Below, in pieces: positions 48,216-56,479 of a stretch of 64,000 nt of DNA; the stretch's first letter is position 1, and each line of letters starts with the position of its first letter. This DNA comes from Macrotis lagotis (taxonomy: Eukaryota > Chordata > Mammalia > Peramelemorphia > Peramelidae): NCBI RefSeq assembly GCF_037893015.1, contig NC_133666.1, positions 565,654,602 to 565,718,601 on the forward strand, in the 5' to 3' direction. The translations under genes and the position numbers were made by a program. The notes under the pieces were generated by a model. That model ran no database searches. It saw only the letters and a program-made list of their open reading frames with translations, and had not been told where the DNA came from.

Positions 48216-48362
48216 GTAGGGTAGCTGAGTGGCACAGCAGACAGACCCCCAGCCTTGTGGCCAAGAGGCCCCGAGCCCCCATACCACTCCTTAGGCCCAG
48301 CATCCACCTGGCCCTATGGTCCCAGACAGGCCATCCAATCCCAGTCCCTTGCAAGAAGTAAA
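48216..48362 (+). mobile_element. SINE-like unit 3 inside the HAL1-like 3' region
   Basis: 'gggtagctgagtggcacagcagacagacccccagccttgtggccaagaggcc' to 'ccagtcccttgcaagaag'. Diverged and GC-shifted like units 1 and 2; no TSD seen. Confidence 0.7.
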
Positions 48363-48893
48363 AAAGAAACTGTGTTATATCTGACCACTCTCCCCCATGG
48401 TCCATCCTTGCCTCCTTCACTCACATCACCCCCCTTCCCGCTGTCCCCCCCTCCTTCTTACTCCAGATGTCTATACCCCATTGAGTATATATGCTGTTTC
48501 CTCTCCTAGCCACCTCTGATGAGAGCAAAGATTCCCTCATTCCCCCCCTTGCCTTTCCCCCCTTCCATATCATTGCAATAGCTCATTGTAATAAAGAAAA
48601 CTATATGAAATATCTTGGCCTATTCCCCCTCTCCTTTTTCTTTCTCCCATTACATTTCCCTTTTTTCTATTGACTCCATTTTTACACCATATTTTATCTT
48701 CAAATTCAGCTTTCTCCTGTGCTTCAACTATATAAGCTTCCTCTACCTGCTCTATTAACTGAGAAGGTTCATATGAGTATTATCGGTGTCCTTTTTCTAT
48801 ATAGGAATACATGCAGTTCATCATCATTAAGTCCCTCATATTTTCCCCCTCTCCTCCAATCTCCATGCTTCACCTGAGTCCTGTATCTGAAGA

Positions 48894-49947
48894 TCAAACC
48901 TTCTGTTCAGCTCTGGCCATTCCAACAGGAACATGAAATTCCCCTGGTTCATTGAAAGTCCATCTTTTCCCCTGCAACAGGACATTCAGCCTAGCTGGGT
49001 AGTTGATTCTTGGCTTCATTCTAAGCTCTTTTGCCTTCTGGTATATTATATTCCAAGCCCTACGAGCTTCCAATGTAGTTACTGCTAAGTCCTGTGTGAT
49101 CCTGATTGTAGCTCCACCATATTTGAACTGTGTCCTTCTGGCTGCTTGTAATATTTTCTCTTTGACTTGGGAGTTCTGGAATTTGTCTATAATATTCCTA
49201 GGGGTTGGTTTTTTGGGATCTCTTTCTCAGGGGGATCAGTGGATTCTCTCCATTTCTATTTTGCCCTCTGCTTCTAGAATATCAGGGCAATTTTCCTGTA
49301 GTAATTCTTTGAAAATGATGTCAAGGCTCTTTTCCTGATCATGACTTTCAGATATTCCAATAATTTTTAAATTATCTTTCCTAAGTCTGTTTTCCATATC
49401 AGTTGTTTTTTCAATGAGATGTTTCACATTTTCTTCTAATTTTTCATTCTTTTGGTTTTGAAGTATTGATTCCTGGTTTCTCATAAACTCATCAATCTCC
49501 CTGAGTTCTATTCTTTGTCTGAAGGATTTGTTCTCCTTAGAGAGTTTTCTTATGTCTTTTTCCATCTGGCCAATTTTGCTTTTTAAAGCATTCTTCTCCT
49601 CAATAACTTTTTTGAACTGTTTTATCCATTTGACCTAAGCTGATTTTTAGCATGCTATTTTCTTCAGCATTTTTTTGGATTTCCTTGACTAGGCTGCTGA
49701 CTTCATTTTCATGTTTTTCCTGCATCTCTCTCCTTTCTTTTCTCAGTTTTTCTTCTAACTCCTTCATTTGATTTTCAAAGTCTTTTTTGAGCTCTGTCAT
49801 AGCCTGAGCCCAATTTCTGTGTTTCTTGGAGTTTTTAAATATAGGAGCTTGTGCTTCCTCATCTTCAGACTGAGTATTTTGATCCTTCTTGGGCTCATAT
49901 GCAAAATATTTCTCAATGGTGTTCCTCTTGTTTCTCTTCTTGCTCAT
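48894..49947 (-). pseudogene. L1-type ORF1 protein gene (full length, broken)
   Basis: The ORF1 protein binds RNA as a coiled-coil trimer and packages the retroposon RNA. The start reads MSKKRNKRN (49947). It is followed by a glutamate/lysine-rich coiled coil, an RRM-like segment with 'NLKIIGI' near 49360, and a C-terminal domain with 'ILQAARR' and 'EARRAWN' near 49050-49150, then a TGA at 48894-48896. The total of about 351 codons is close to the usual ORF1 length. It is disabled by a frameshift near 49600-49630 and by two in-frame TGA codons near 49220-49240. Confidence 0.8.
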
Positions 49948-49999
49948 TTTCCCAGCCTGAGCCTGGTTTTGGGGTGCTTCCTGAGCTTTTGGGACACTC

Positions 50000-50690
50000 C
50001 CACAAGGATCTCAGTGTGAGAGGCTCTGTCCTCCCTCCTGGTCTGTGAATGACCATATGCGCCCCCCTTTGCCACAGGGCTGAGTTGGAGGGGGGCCCTG
50101 CTGTTCTATGGGGGGCCTAGACTGTGATCAGTATCTGAATATGGTCAGAACCCCAGAGTCCTGTTCCAGGGACAGAGGACAGAGCTCGCAATCTCTCTCT
50201 CTTCACTCCCCTGCCTAGGATCAATGGGCTCATGCCCTGGGGGCTCCTGCTTACCAGCTCTGCCTGCTTCTGTTTCCTGGAACTTGGCTTGAGCTAGCTA
50301 TGCTGCTTGCTGTGTGCCCTGAGGGCTGGGCTTCACTTGCTGGCCCTGGCAGAGGTCCCCCTGAGTTTCCCCCAATTTGTGCCTGGTGCTCCCCTGGGTG
50401 TAACTCCGGAGACTCCCCCACTGCTGTGAGCTGTGGCTCCCAGTGCCCTGGGGCTGCCTCTGGGAGGCTGAAGTTCTTTTGCTCTGGTGGGCCACCCCTC
50501 TGGCAGCGCCTCTCCGATCCCGGGGAGCAGAGCCTTTCTGCTCTTTTCCAGGTTACCTTCAGTAGGAGAACTGCCTCAATGGGTCTCTCTGTGGGTTCTG
50601 TCTCTTGAAAATTTAGAGTCCTTAGCTTATGAGTTTTAATAAGAGAGCGCGTAAGACAGGATCCGTTCTTGTCACCATCTTGGCTCCGCC
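50000..50690 (-). promoter_or_regulatory. 5' UTR / internal promoter region of the HAL1-like LINE
   Basis: GC-rich, CpG-containing 5' segment, starting ggcggagccaagatgg at 50690 and thus carrying an AAGATGG (YY1-type) motif within 20 bp of the 5' end, as in L1 promoters where YY1 fixes the start site. Open frames on both strands here are a by-product of GC content. Confidence 0.65.
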
Positions 50691-50745
50691 TATATAACAC
50701 TTTTAGATTTATTAATGAAATCCTTTTAAGTAGGTTTATACTTTT

Positions 50746-50932
50746 TAGGGTTGTTGTTTTATTTTGTTTGGTTTTTTTTAGGTTTTTGCAAGGTAAATGG
50801 GGTTAAGTGGCTTGCCCAAGGCCACACAGCTAGGTAATTATTAAGTGTCTGGACTGGATTTGAACCCAAGTACTCCTGACTCCAAGGCTGGTGCTTTATC
50901 CACTACGCCACCTAGCTGCCCCTAGGGTTGTT
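50746..50932 (-). mobile_element. SINE, antisense, with 10-bp TSD
   Basis: Body 50756-50922 with T-rich start, ends 'gccacctagctgcccc'. TSD tagggttgtt at 50746-50755 and 50923-50932. It lies just outside the HAL1-like element. Confidence 0.9.
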
Positions 50933-50934
50933 TC

Positions 50935-51236
50935 ATATTTAAATAGTTTTGATTTATATCTATATCACCTAAGATGGAGGTACCTATGAAGGAAGCACCA
51001 GAGATATTTCTGGAAAAGGACTTTCTCTTTTCCCTTATCACTAGGGTAGCAGCAGTCTCTTTACATTGATTGAAAAATATGAATTGGCTGCACCTTTAGG
51101 TCTTCCCAGCAGAGGCAGAGCCCTTGATTTTTGGCATCCAGGGGTGAAGGTCTGGTTCACTTGTATCATTGGTACCATGTAATAAGTTGGTTGAGAGAAA
51201 GGTAAACTTCACCTGTAATACAGGCAGATACACACA

Positions 51237-51289
<53 letters not shown>

Positions 51290-52430
51290 GTACACCCACA
51301 TAGTGCTTTGCAAATTTTAGGGAAAAACATATGCATTTGGATTTAGAAGACTCTGGTTTACATTTTAACTCTGCAATTTTACTATTTGAGTGGGAGCAAC
51401 CTTGGAAAATCACTTAATCCCTATAGAATCGAGTTTTCAACCTGAGAAATTCCTGGTTTTTCCAAATGAATTAGATTAAATGATATCTAAGCTCCTTCCA
51501 AACTTTTGATCTTGTGCATCTGCTTTGTGCTTTGTATATGGATCTGGATGGGGGGCAGATTAGAAGATGGAAATCTAAGAAAGTAGACAAATTTGTGGTT
51601 GAATTTCAAAAAGGGGAAATAAATATTAAAAGGGAATAGAAGACATGGAATTAGGTATGAGTGAAAAGCTGCCATAAAAGGAAAAAGAACTGGGGCTTAG
51701 CATTTAAAGTTTAGGGGCAGGAAGGAATACTGTATTGAGAAAAACAGAGATCTCAGTCGACCTAGAATTTGACAAAGAGAATTGGAGATGATAAAAACAG
51801 CCTAAAGTAACATTTCCAAGCTTTTAAATGTGCAAAATGCTTTACATATGTTAATTCATTCGATTAGCTTCATAGTTAGCCTGTGAAGTAGTTCCTCTTT
51901 ATTTTATCTTCATTTTGTGAAGTAATTGAAGTGCAGGATGGTTAGGTGATTTTTCACAATCACATATCTAGTCATTGTCAGAGAATGCATTTGGATTCTG
52001 GTTTTCCTGATCTCATATTCACATCTATCTTGGTATATGCATTCTAGTCACTTTGCCACATTTTTTTTTTAAGCTGTAGGGGCATTGGAGAGAAAAAGAT
52101 ATGAAAATAAAAAATGGATATTTATAGTGAGAAGTGGAAGTTGGGCAGTTAGTTAACAATCATTTGGTAATAAAAGTGGGAATGCACACACAAAGGGCAA
52201 CAGAGTTTGTGATCTGCAGGAGCTAACAGTCTAATGAAGAAACAATATGAAAAAATCATATATGAACAAGATTAAATGAAATATATAATTTTGTTTATAT
52301 ACATATATTTATGTATACATACATATATAAATATTTATATGTATATAAATATTTATATATTTATAGATACACACCTACTCACATATAATCTTGTATGAAA
52401 GATGAAGTTACTTGTCCAGTAGCTTTCCCC
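50935..52430. other. Upstream flank of EMC2: microsatellites and MIR-like debris
   Basis: An (ATCT)n array at 51237-51290, MON1/MIR-like sequence at 51335-51510, a MIR-like antisense core at 51835-52045 ('aagtaattgaagtgcaggatggttaggtgattttt...'), and an AT/TATA-rich tract at 52290-52375. No exon seen. Confidence 0.55.
51237..51290 (+). repeat. (ATCT)n microsatellite
   Basis: About 13 uninterrupted tetranucleotide units. Confidence 0.95.
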
Positions 52431-52528
52431 TCCATCTCTCTCTCTCTGTGTCTGTCACTGTCTCTGTCTTTCTTTTTCTCTCTTTCTCTTTCTCTTTCTC
52501 TTTCTCTTTCTCTTTCTCTTTCTCTTTC

Positions 52529-52578
<50 letters not shown>
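52431..52578 (+). repeat. (CT)n / (TTTCTC)n polypyrimidine microsatellite
   Basis: About 148 bp of almost uninterrupted pyrimidine on the + strand: irregular CTCTGT, then a TTTCTC hexamer array, then a pure CT dinucleotide run. It ends about 60 bp before the CpG island and about 290 bp before the EMC2 ATG. Polypurine/polypyrimidine tracts of this type can form triplex DNA or act as GAGA-type elements; no function is shown here. Confidence 0.95.
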
Positions 52579-52583
<5 letters not shown>

Positions 52584-52700
52584 TTAAAGCTAATCAGTGA
52601 AGGGAAGGTACGACACTAATGAGCACAAGCTACCCTGAGCTTGGCCACTGCTTTCCTGCACCTGTCAAGCAGCGGGCTTCCCTCCCGCCCCTTCTCTTGG

Positions 52701-52710
52701 CCCCGCCCCC
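52701..52710 (+). promoter_or_regulatory. EMC2: GC box (Sp/KLF-type)
   Basis: The ten bases ccccgccccc form a classical Sp1/KLF GC box in reverse orientation, about 160 bp upstream of the ATG in the CpG island. An ETS-like cttccgg follows at about 52729-52735. Binding is inferred from motif identity only. Confidence 0.6.
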
Positions 52711-52770
52711 CAGCGACACCGCCTCCTTCTTCCGGCAGGTCCACATGCGCCGCTCTCCACCGGATCTCGG

Positions 52771-52782
52771 CCAATGGGGCGG
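52771..52782 (+). promoter_or_regulatory. EMC2: CCAAT box fused to a GC box
   Basis: The sequence ccaatggggcgg combines an NF-Y-type CCAAT (52771-52775) with an immediately adjacent GGGGCGG Sp-type box (52776-52782). It sits about 95-100 bp upstream of the ATG, a usual place for NF-Y sites in TATA-less housekeeping promoters. Confidence 0.7.
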
Positions 52783-52786
52783 CGAC

Positions 52787-52793
52787 TACGTCA
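52787..52793 (+). promoter_or_regulatory. EMC2: CRE/ATF half-site (TACGTCA)
   Basis: tacgtca is the TGACGTCA palindrome with one altered first half, the commonest functional CREB/ATF form near promoters. It lies 5 bp downstream of the GC box. ATF-family control would suit an ER biogenesis gene, but that is inference. Confidence 0.55.
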
Positions 52794-52814
52794 TCAACTA
52801 CCGCCCACGGCGCC

Positions 52815-52826
52815 GGTCACGTGATA
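52815..52826 (+). promoter_or_regulatory. EMC2: E-box CACGTG in a GTCACGTGAT context
   Basis: A palindromic CACGTG at 52818-52823 is flanked as ggtcacgtgata. The core GTCACGTGAT is one base away from the palindromic GTCACGTGAC bound by USF and MiT/TFE factors. It lies about 47 bp upstream of the start codon, close to or within the inferred transcription start zone. Confidence 0.6.
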
Positions 52827-52865
52827 GCAGCACGCAGCGCTCCCCCTCAGTTGTTCTGACTTCAG

Positions 52866-52877
52866 GAAGATGGCGAA
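52866..52877 (+). promoter_or_regulatory. EMC2: YY1-type element overlapping the EMC2 start codon
   Basis: The sequence gaagatggcgaa contains AAGATGGCG, the core of the YY1 consensus AAnATGGCGGC, with the element's ATG used as the initiator codon. In many mammalian housekeeping genes YY1 sites sit at the 5'-UTR/start boundary in this orientation. It also supplies the favourable Kozak context. Confidence 0.65.
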
Positions 52878-52909
52878 GGTTTCCGAGCTCTACGATGTGA
52901 CCTGGGAAG
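52870..52909 (+). CDS. EMC2: EMC2 coding exon 1 (ER membrane complex subunit 2), 5' end only
   Basis: EMC2 (formerly TTC35) is the cytosolic TPR-repeat subunit of the ER membrane complex, which inserts tail-anchored and multipass proteins into the ER membrane. The sequence shows an ATG at 52870 followed by 13 complete codons reading MAKVSELYDVTWE, then a single G and a GT donor (gaag|gtaacc). This matches the N-terminus of mammalian EMC2 as I recall it, where the next residues are E-M, so a split GAG/GAA codon (phase 1 intron) fits. The start is supported by a strong Kozak context (A at -3, G at +4) and by its place inside a CpG island. The full protein is about 297 residues; the TPR region lies in later exons beyond this window. 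No neighbouring gene exon was found on either side. The short exon limits proof, but residue match, splice phase and island position agree. Confidence 0.92.
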
Positions 52910-53467
52910 GTAACCGTTCAGAGGTCGGGGCTGGAAGGGTGCAGAAGGGTCGCTGCCGCTGTTGTCCCTCGGGATCCGGGTCAGGTAGTTCCGCCCGCCG
53001 ACGGCCTCGCCAGGCCTCTGGCTGCCCGAGCTGAGGCAGGGTCTGAGGCGGACGCCGGCCTAGGCCCGGGGCGGCAGCCTCTCCGGGGGCTGAGCGACCT
53101 GACCCCCCCGGGTGCCTCTTCGGTCCGTCCGTCCGTCCGGGCGGGCCTGCTCCTCTCTCTGTCCTCACGGAGGCAGTGCAGGTGCCTCGGGCAGGCGCCG
53201 CTGGACTCTGGAGGAAACACCGGAAACCTCTGAGAGTCCTTGGACCCGTGACTTGCTATTTTACCTTCGAAGCTCCATTTTTCCCTTTAATTTCATTACA
53301 AACGCACTTGCCTTTTCTCTCAAGAGACCTATCAGTAGTCAGGAAATCCTAGGCCGGGATTTACTCCGGCCTCGTTGGGGGTCCAGTCGGGCGGTAATCA
53401 CCGGGCTTGATTAGCACATTCGTGTTCTTTACACCTAGAAGCCCCCAAATCTCACTGGACTCTTAGG

Positions 53468-53645
53468 AAAAGAAGCACGGGGCGGCTAGGTGGTTCAGTG
53501 GATAGAGCACCGACCCTGGAGTCAGGAGGACCTGAGTTCAAATCCACCCTCAGACACTTAATAATTACCTGGCTGTGTGGGGCAAAGCCACTTAACCCCA
53601 TAGTCTTGCAAAGAAAAAAATGCTTAAAAAAAAAGAAAAGCATGG
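53468..53645 (+). mobile_element. SINE, sense, in EMC2 intron 1
   Basis: Body from 'ggggcggctaggtggttcagtgg' (53479) to the A-rich tail. Flanks aaaagaagcacgg and aaagaaaagcatgg suggest a diverged TSD. It lies about 570 bp downstream of the exon, at the edge of the CpG island. Confidence 0.88.
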
Positions 53646-53679
53646 CGTGGTTCAGAGTCAACTAGTAACCATTTATTCA

Positions 53680-54330
53680 TATTAAATATTATTTATTAGT
53701 AACCCTGTTAATTGCTGGAGATGCAAAAAGGGACTAGAGTCCCTTTCCACAAAATGCTTACAATCGAATGGAGGGAACGACATGCAAAAAAAATGTACAC
53801 GAAACAAACTATATACAGGATAAATAGGAAATAATTAAAATAGGAAAGGTTGGGGAAGACTTACCCTGAAAAATGGAACATAAAGGAAGCCTGGGGTGGG
53901 GTGGGGGGGGCGGGGTCAGGAGATGAAGTGGAGGAAGGAAAGCATTTCAGGGATGGAGAGAAAGACAGTTGAATGTCAGAGTGTCTTGTTAGTGGAAAGG
54001 CAAGAGGCCAGTGTCACTGGATCTAAGAGTATGTGGTAAGGCATAAGGGGTAAGAAAGACAAGAGGGGGCTAGGTTATGAAGGGCTTTGAATGAAATTTT
54101 GTATTTGTAATATATATATCCTGCCTACAATAAAGAGCTACTGGAGTTTATTGACTAGAGAGATGAAGTACCTGCACTAAAGGGATATTTCCTCACTAAA
54201 GTGGGAAGAGACTTGAGATTGGTAAATAGATGGTTAGATGTTACATATTTGATAAATTAAGAGATCAAAAGAGGGAAAACGCTAGCATTAAGGCAATTCA
54301 GATAAGACTTCTTATTAATAGGTGGGCTCT
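53680..54330 (-). mobile_element. L2-type LINE, antisense
   Basis: 'ggcaagaggccagtgtcactgg', 'gtggtaaggcataaggggtaagaaag', 'gggggctaggttatgaagggctttgaatg', and 'aaagagctactggagtttattgactag' are reversed LINE2 blocks. Confidence 0.75.
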
Positions 54331-54331
54331 A

Positions 54332-54505
54332 AAACTTGGATTTTTTTTTTTTTGCAAGGCAATGGGGTTAAGTGGCTTGCCTAAAGCCACACAACTAGGT
54401 AATTTTTTAAGTGTCTGAGGGCAGATTTGAACTCAGGTCCTCCTGACTCCAGGGCCAGTGCTCTATCCCCTGTACCACCTAGCCGCCCCTCTAAACTTGG
54501 ATTTT
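54332..54505 (-). mobile_element. SINE, antisense, 13-bp TSD
   Basis: Body 54345-54492. The TSD aaacttggatttt lies at 54332-54344 and 54493-54505. It interrupts the antisense L2, which resumes to about 54790. Confidence 0.9.
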
Positions 54506-54790
54506 AAGGAAGCCCAGAATGTTAAGATACAGAGGAAATGAAGTACATGCTTGGGGGATTGCCAGTCAAAATAACAGGCAGGAGATCGATCCAGTATTTG
54601 AATAGGCTGCTTACTGGATCAAATACTAGAAAGGTAGGAGGGGGCCTAGTTTTGAAAGGACTTTGAATGCAAAATGGGAATTTATATTTGATCTTGGAAA
54701 ATATAGGGAACCTGTTGGAGTTTATAGAATAGCTGAGATCTGTGAATTTATTTTGACAACTTAAAATAAATGTATTTCCTTTGTAATCCT
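54506..54790 (-). mobile_element. L2-type LINE, antisense, continuation
   Basis: 'gggggcctagttttgaaaggactttgaatgcaaaa' and 'ggaacctgttggagtttatag' continue the reversed LINE2 type of sequence. It may be a second overlapping copy, since the block repeats the one at 54066-54150. Confidence 0.6.
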
Positions 54791-56475
54791 ATGTATCATG
54801 TTTTAAAAAACATCATTCTGGAAAGATGTTCATAGACTTTACCATATTATAAAAGAGGACCATGACAAAGTTTGAAACCCTGACCTAGATCATTTAGGAG
54901 TGCATATGTAACAGTGGTGGATACAGGTTGTCCTTTGATCATTCCTCTCTCTCACTATGGACAAAAATGTCTTTTAAGAACTTGACATATCAGGTAGTCC
55001 TCAGTATTGAAAGAAGGATTCAAATTTTGTGGTACTGTGAACAAGCATGTCATTAAACTTCTCTGAGCCTAGGTTTCTTCTCTGAACATTGATGATAATA
55101 TCTATATGTCCTAATCTTACAGGTTTGTGGATATGTGTCTAGATATGTGGCATATCCCTGTACAAGTGTCTCCTTGTTCTTATTCATGTATATGAGATAA
55201 ATAAGATTTTTTTGTAACCTGAAACTACTTCAATTCAAATATTTTAATGGAAGCCTACCTAGGAAGGTGATCAATAGGGAGCCCTCTGATTTAAATTTCA
55301 GAGTTAGCTTCTTAAGAATTAAAAAGGAAGACCATTGGTCAGAATTCTTTACTTGAAGGTATAAACAATGCATTGGCAAGTTGGGAACTGAGTTTTATTA
55401 CAGCACTGTTTGGCTTACTGCTCGACTTTGAAAAAAATCTAGCTTATGTATCTGAGAGGAAAAATAAAAGCCAACTACTTTTATATTTTATAGTGCCTAT
55501 AGAGGAATAATAAGCTTAAGTAAGATTTTAGTGTTATTAATAATTTTTTCAAAAAGCAATGGAATGAGGAACAACTAGGTAGGACAGTGGATAGATCACT
55601 GGTCTTGGAGTTAGAAGGACCTTAGTTCAAATCCAGACCCCTATACTTGACACTTAACAGTTGTATGATCCCGGCCAATTCACTTAACCCCTATTGCTTC
55701 TCCAAAAAAAGAAAAAAGAAAGCAGTAGAATGGAAAGAACATTGGCCTGGGGATTTAAAAGTGTATTTTGAGTCTGACTAGGTCAATCATCAGCTGTGTG
55801 GACTTGAGCAAATTGTTTCTTGGCTGGTAAAATGAGAATAGGAGAATAATTTGACTGTTAGGAGACCTAAGTATTGGACCTATTTCTGCCATGAAGCACT
55901 TCTGTGATTTTGACTTATTACTTAAATGCTATCCCCCTCAAATTTTTGTCTGAAATGAGACTAGGGACATTTAACCTAGGACTGTTGAACTTTTATTTTT
56001 AACATTTTAGTAATTATTTAGATATAATTAATTTCTTTTAAATGCAATGTAATTTATTTTATATCTTAAAGCAGTATTTTGAGAAGGGATTCATAAACTC
56101 CAGGCTGCCAAAGAGATCCAGGACACAAAAAAAGGTTAAGAATCTTTGGGTTATCTGTAATAGGTATCTCCACTTTTCTCTTTTTACTGTCTTCTGAACT
56201 CTAGCTCTCAAACTTGGACAACAGATCTATTAAACTTGTAGGGGGGACCAGATTAAAATGTACTTGGGAAATAATTAACAATAAATAAAAATAGAGCAAA
56301 ACACATCATATCACATTTTAAAACTAAGTCATTATGCAACTTACAGGGATTCCTCTGTATGGATTAGTGAATTCTATTTGACTTTGATTCCATTGTTCTA
56401 AACCTTCTGTACCAGGGTTTCTTACCTCATCTTTCAACTGAAACAGCTCCCTCCAAAATTTAACTCTACTATGAA
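54791..56475. other. Intronic sequence with one old SINE and a MIR/MON1 fragment
   Basis: 55567-55712 is a diverged sense SINE ('ctaggtaggacagtggatagatcactggtcttgg'). 55725-55890 is MON1-like ('gtagaatggaaagaacattggcctggggatttaaaag'). The rest is unassigned. Confidence 0.6.
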
Positions 56476-56479
56476 ATGT

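Larger units (their letters stand above)
47139..50704 (-). mobile_element. HAL1-like ORF1-only LINE, full insertion with 14-bp TSD
   Basis: The body (47153-50690) reads on the minus strand from a 5' end ggcggagccaagatggtgac (50690 downward), through a GC-rich 5' UTR of about 740 bp, to an ORF1 start at 49947 and an ORF1 stop at 48894. A 1.7-kb 3' region with no endonuclease or reverse-transcriptase coding follows, and it ends in A/T-rich sequence. The perfect 14-bp duplication tatataacactttt is at 47139-47152 and 50691-50704. A LINE that ends shortly after ORF1 is the HAL1 layout known in mammals, including marsupials. It must have used another element's reverse transcriptase. Confidence 0.85.
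52640..53420 (+). promoter_or_regulatory. EMC2: CpG island spanning the EMC2 promoter and first exon
   Basis: This is the only substantial GC-rich, CpG-dense block in the window; the surrounding 60 kb is AT-rich and CpG-poor. It holds many CCGCCC, GGCGG and CGG runs, and its downstream half (52920-53420) lies inside intron 1. No TATA box is visible near the start. Short open frames on both strands here are what high GC content produces and were not called as genes. The transcription start is not visible directly; I infer it lies a few tens of bases upstream of the ATG, roughly 52820-52860. Confidence 0.9.

Noticed and set aside
49003..49338. 111-codon plus-strand frame, hydrophobic
   Set aside because: Antisense shadow of the ORF1 C-terminal domain of the HAL1-like LINE.
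50251..50700. 149-codon open frame on the minus strand, rich in P/G/S
   Set aside because: It lies in the GC-rich 5' UTR of the HAL1-like LINE; open frames on both strands there follow from base composition.
52395..52619. Leucine/serine repeat protein
   Set aside because: Direct translation of the CT microsatellite.
52890..53220. Minus-strand frames suggesting a divergent gene sharing the CpG island
   Set aside because: GC-driven composition, no recognisable N-terminus, start context or splice site.
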